Positions 21,590 through 21,792 of a DNA stretch of 21,792 nucleotides are shown here, piece by piece; position 1 is the stretch's first letter, and every line of letters begins with the position of its first letter. Below the pieces are notes generated by a model. That model worked only from the letters and a program-made list of their open reading frames with translations, was not told where the DNA came from and did not search any database. The position numbers and the translations under genes were made by a program. The stretch lies in NCBI GenBank assembly GCA_039805565.1, contig JBDLTZ010000003.1, positions 1-21,792 on the forward strand. Reading direction: 5' to 3'. The DNA comes from CALJIC01 sp039805565. GTDB lineage: Bacteria; Chloroflexota; Chloroflexia; Chloroflexales; Roseiflexaceae.

Positions 21590-21757
21590 CCCCCAGCCCC
21601 TTCGCTTCCGCAGCGTGCACACATGCTGCATGTTATGCGAGGGGGGCGCCGGCCCCCTCGCGCTCCTGTTTTCGGGCCGCCCCCCAGCCCCTTCGCTTCC
21701 GCAGCGTGCGTGTTGTGCTGCGTGTTATGGGCGGGGGGCCCCGGCCCCCCCCCGCAC
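21590..21757. repeat. Two copies of a ~91-bp direct repeat beside the dehydrogenase start
   Basis: A 25-base perfect direct repeat lies at 21594-21618 and 21685-21709. In both copies it is followed by a related CTGC(A/G)TGTTATG segment and then a G/C palindrome (CGAGGGGG...CCCCCTCG type at 21638-21661). The repeat period is 91 bases. No gene is seen from 21559 to 21792 and no -24/-12 or clear -35/-10 site is visible before the dehydrogenase. Confidence 0.75.
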
Positions 21758-21792
21758 CCCCCCCGGGGGGGGGGGGGGGGGGGGGGGGGGGG
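21757..21792. other. Terminal C8-G28 homopolymer run, probable assembly artefact
   Basis: Eight C bases (21757-21764) are followed by 28 G bases running to the end. Pure poly-G at sequence ends is typical of two-colour sequencing dark-cycle calls, and it here extends a genuine G/C-rich repeat where assembly would stop. It should not be read as biology. Confidence 0.8.

Noticed and set aside
21757..21792. G-quadruplex or telomere-like element
   Set aside because: A single uninterrupted G run at the exact sequence end is better explained by a sequencing or assembly artefact.

Overview
The window is GC-rich DNA from an uncultured-type bacterium, most likely a filamentous member of the Chloroflexota. 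That placement is an inference from the mix of heptanucleotide tandem repeats, paired AI-2E/PerM proteins, a corrinoid/RACE methyl-transfer cluster and codon use; no rRNA or marker tree is available here. The left edge cuts a gene. The right edge runs into repeated G/C-rich DNA and a pure 28-base G run that looks like a contig end. Long opposite-strand reading frames are abundant but are GC-driven shadows.

Left half (1-10450), a sigma-54-centred regulatory and export block. A PAS-like/HisKA sensor kinase (minus strand, cut at base 1) is divergent from an NtrC-type sigma-54 activator (999-2363, GAFTGA present). Then come a small zinc-ribbon protein, a DrrA-like ABC ATPase with its ABC-2 permease, two AI-2E/PerM-family membrane proteins joined by an ATGA overlap, and a single-domain response regulator. 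Convergent to these is rpoN itself (8952-10322, minus), which carries an unusual CxxC...CxxC insertion. I see three -24/-12 promoters in the correct orientation: 2951-2965 before the ABC operon, 8256-8270 before the response regulator, and 10450-10436 on the minus strand before rpoN. Sigma factor, activator and candidate target promoters therefore lie within about 10 kb, and rpoN looks self-dependent.

Right half (10476-21558, all minus strand), a nine-gene methylamine/betaine-type one-carbon cluster. In transcription order it encodes a dimethylglycine/sarcosine dehydrogenase-like FAD-GcvT fusion, a GNAT acetyltransferase, a corrinoid protein, a RACE-type corrinoid reactivator, a DinB-family protein, a GcvT-like aminomethyltransferase, a monomeric sarcosine oxidase-like enzyme, a homocysteine S-methyltransferase and a DUF1638 protein. 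Together these fit stepwise N-demethylation of dimethylglycine and sarcosine, with methyl groups passed to tetrahydrofolate and/or through the corrinoid protein to homocysteine. No MttB/MtgB-type methyltransferase is visible; it may lie beyond the contig end, or the homocysteine methyltransferase may be the corrinoid partner.

Heptanucleotide repeats run through both halves. Three + strand arrays begin at or within about 10 bases of stop codons (2716, 5617, 8787). Two more arrangements, each bounded by inverted heptads and about 135 bp long, sit in frame inside the RACE gene and the dehydrogenase gene and add roughly 45 residues to each. These in-frame insertions and the sigma-54 island are the most interesting things here.
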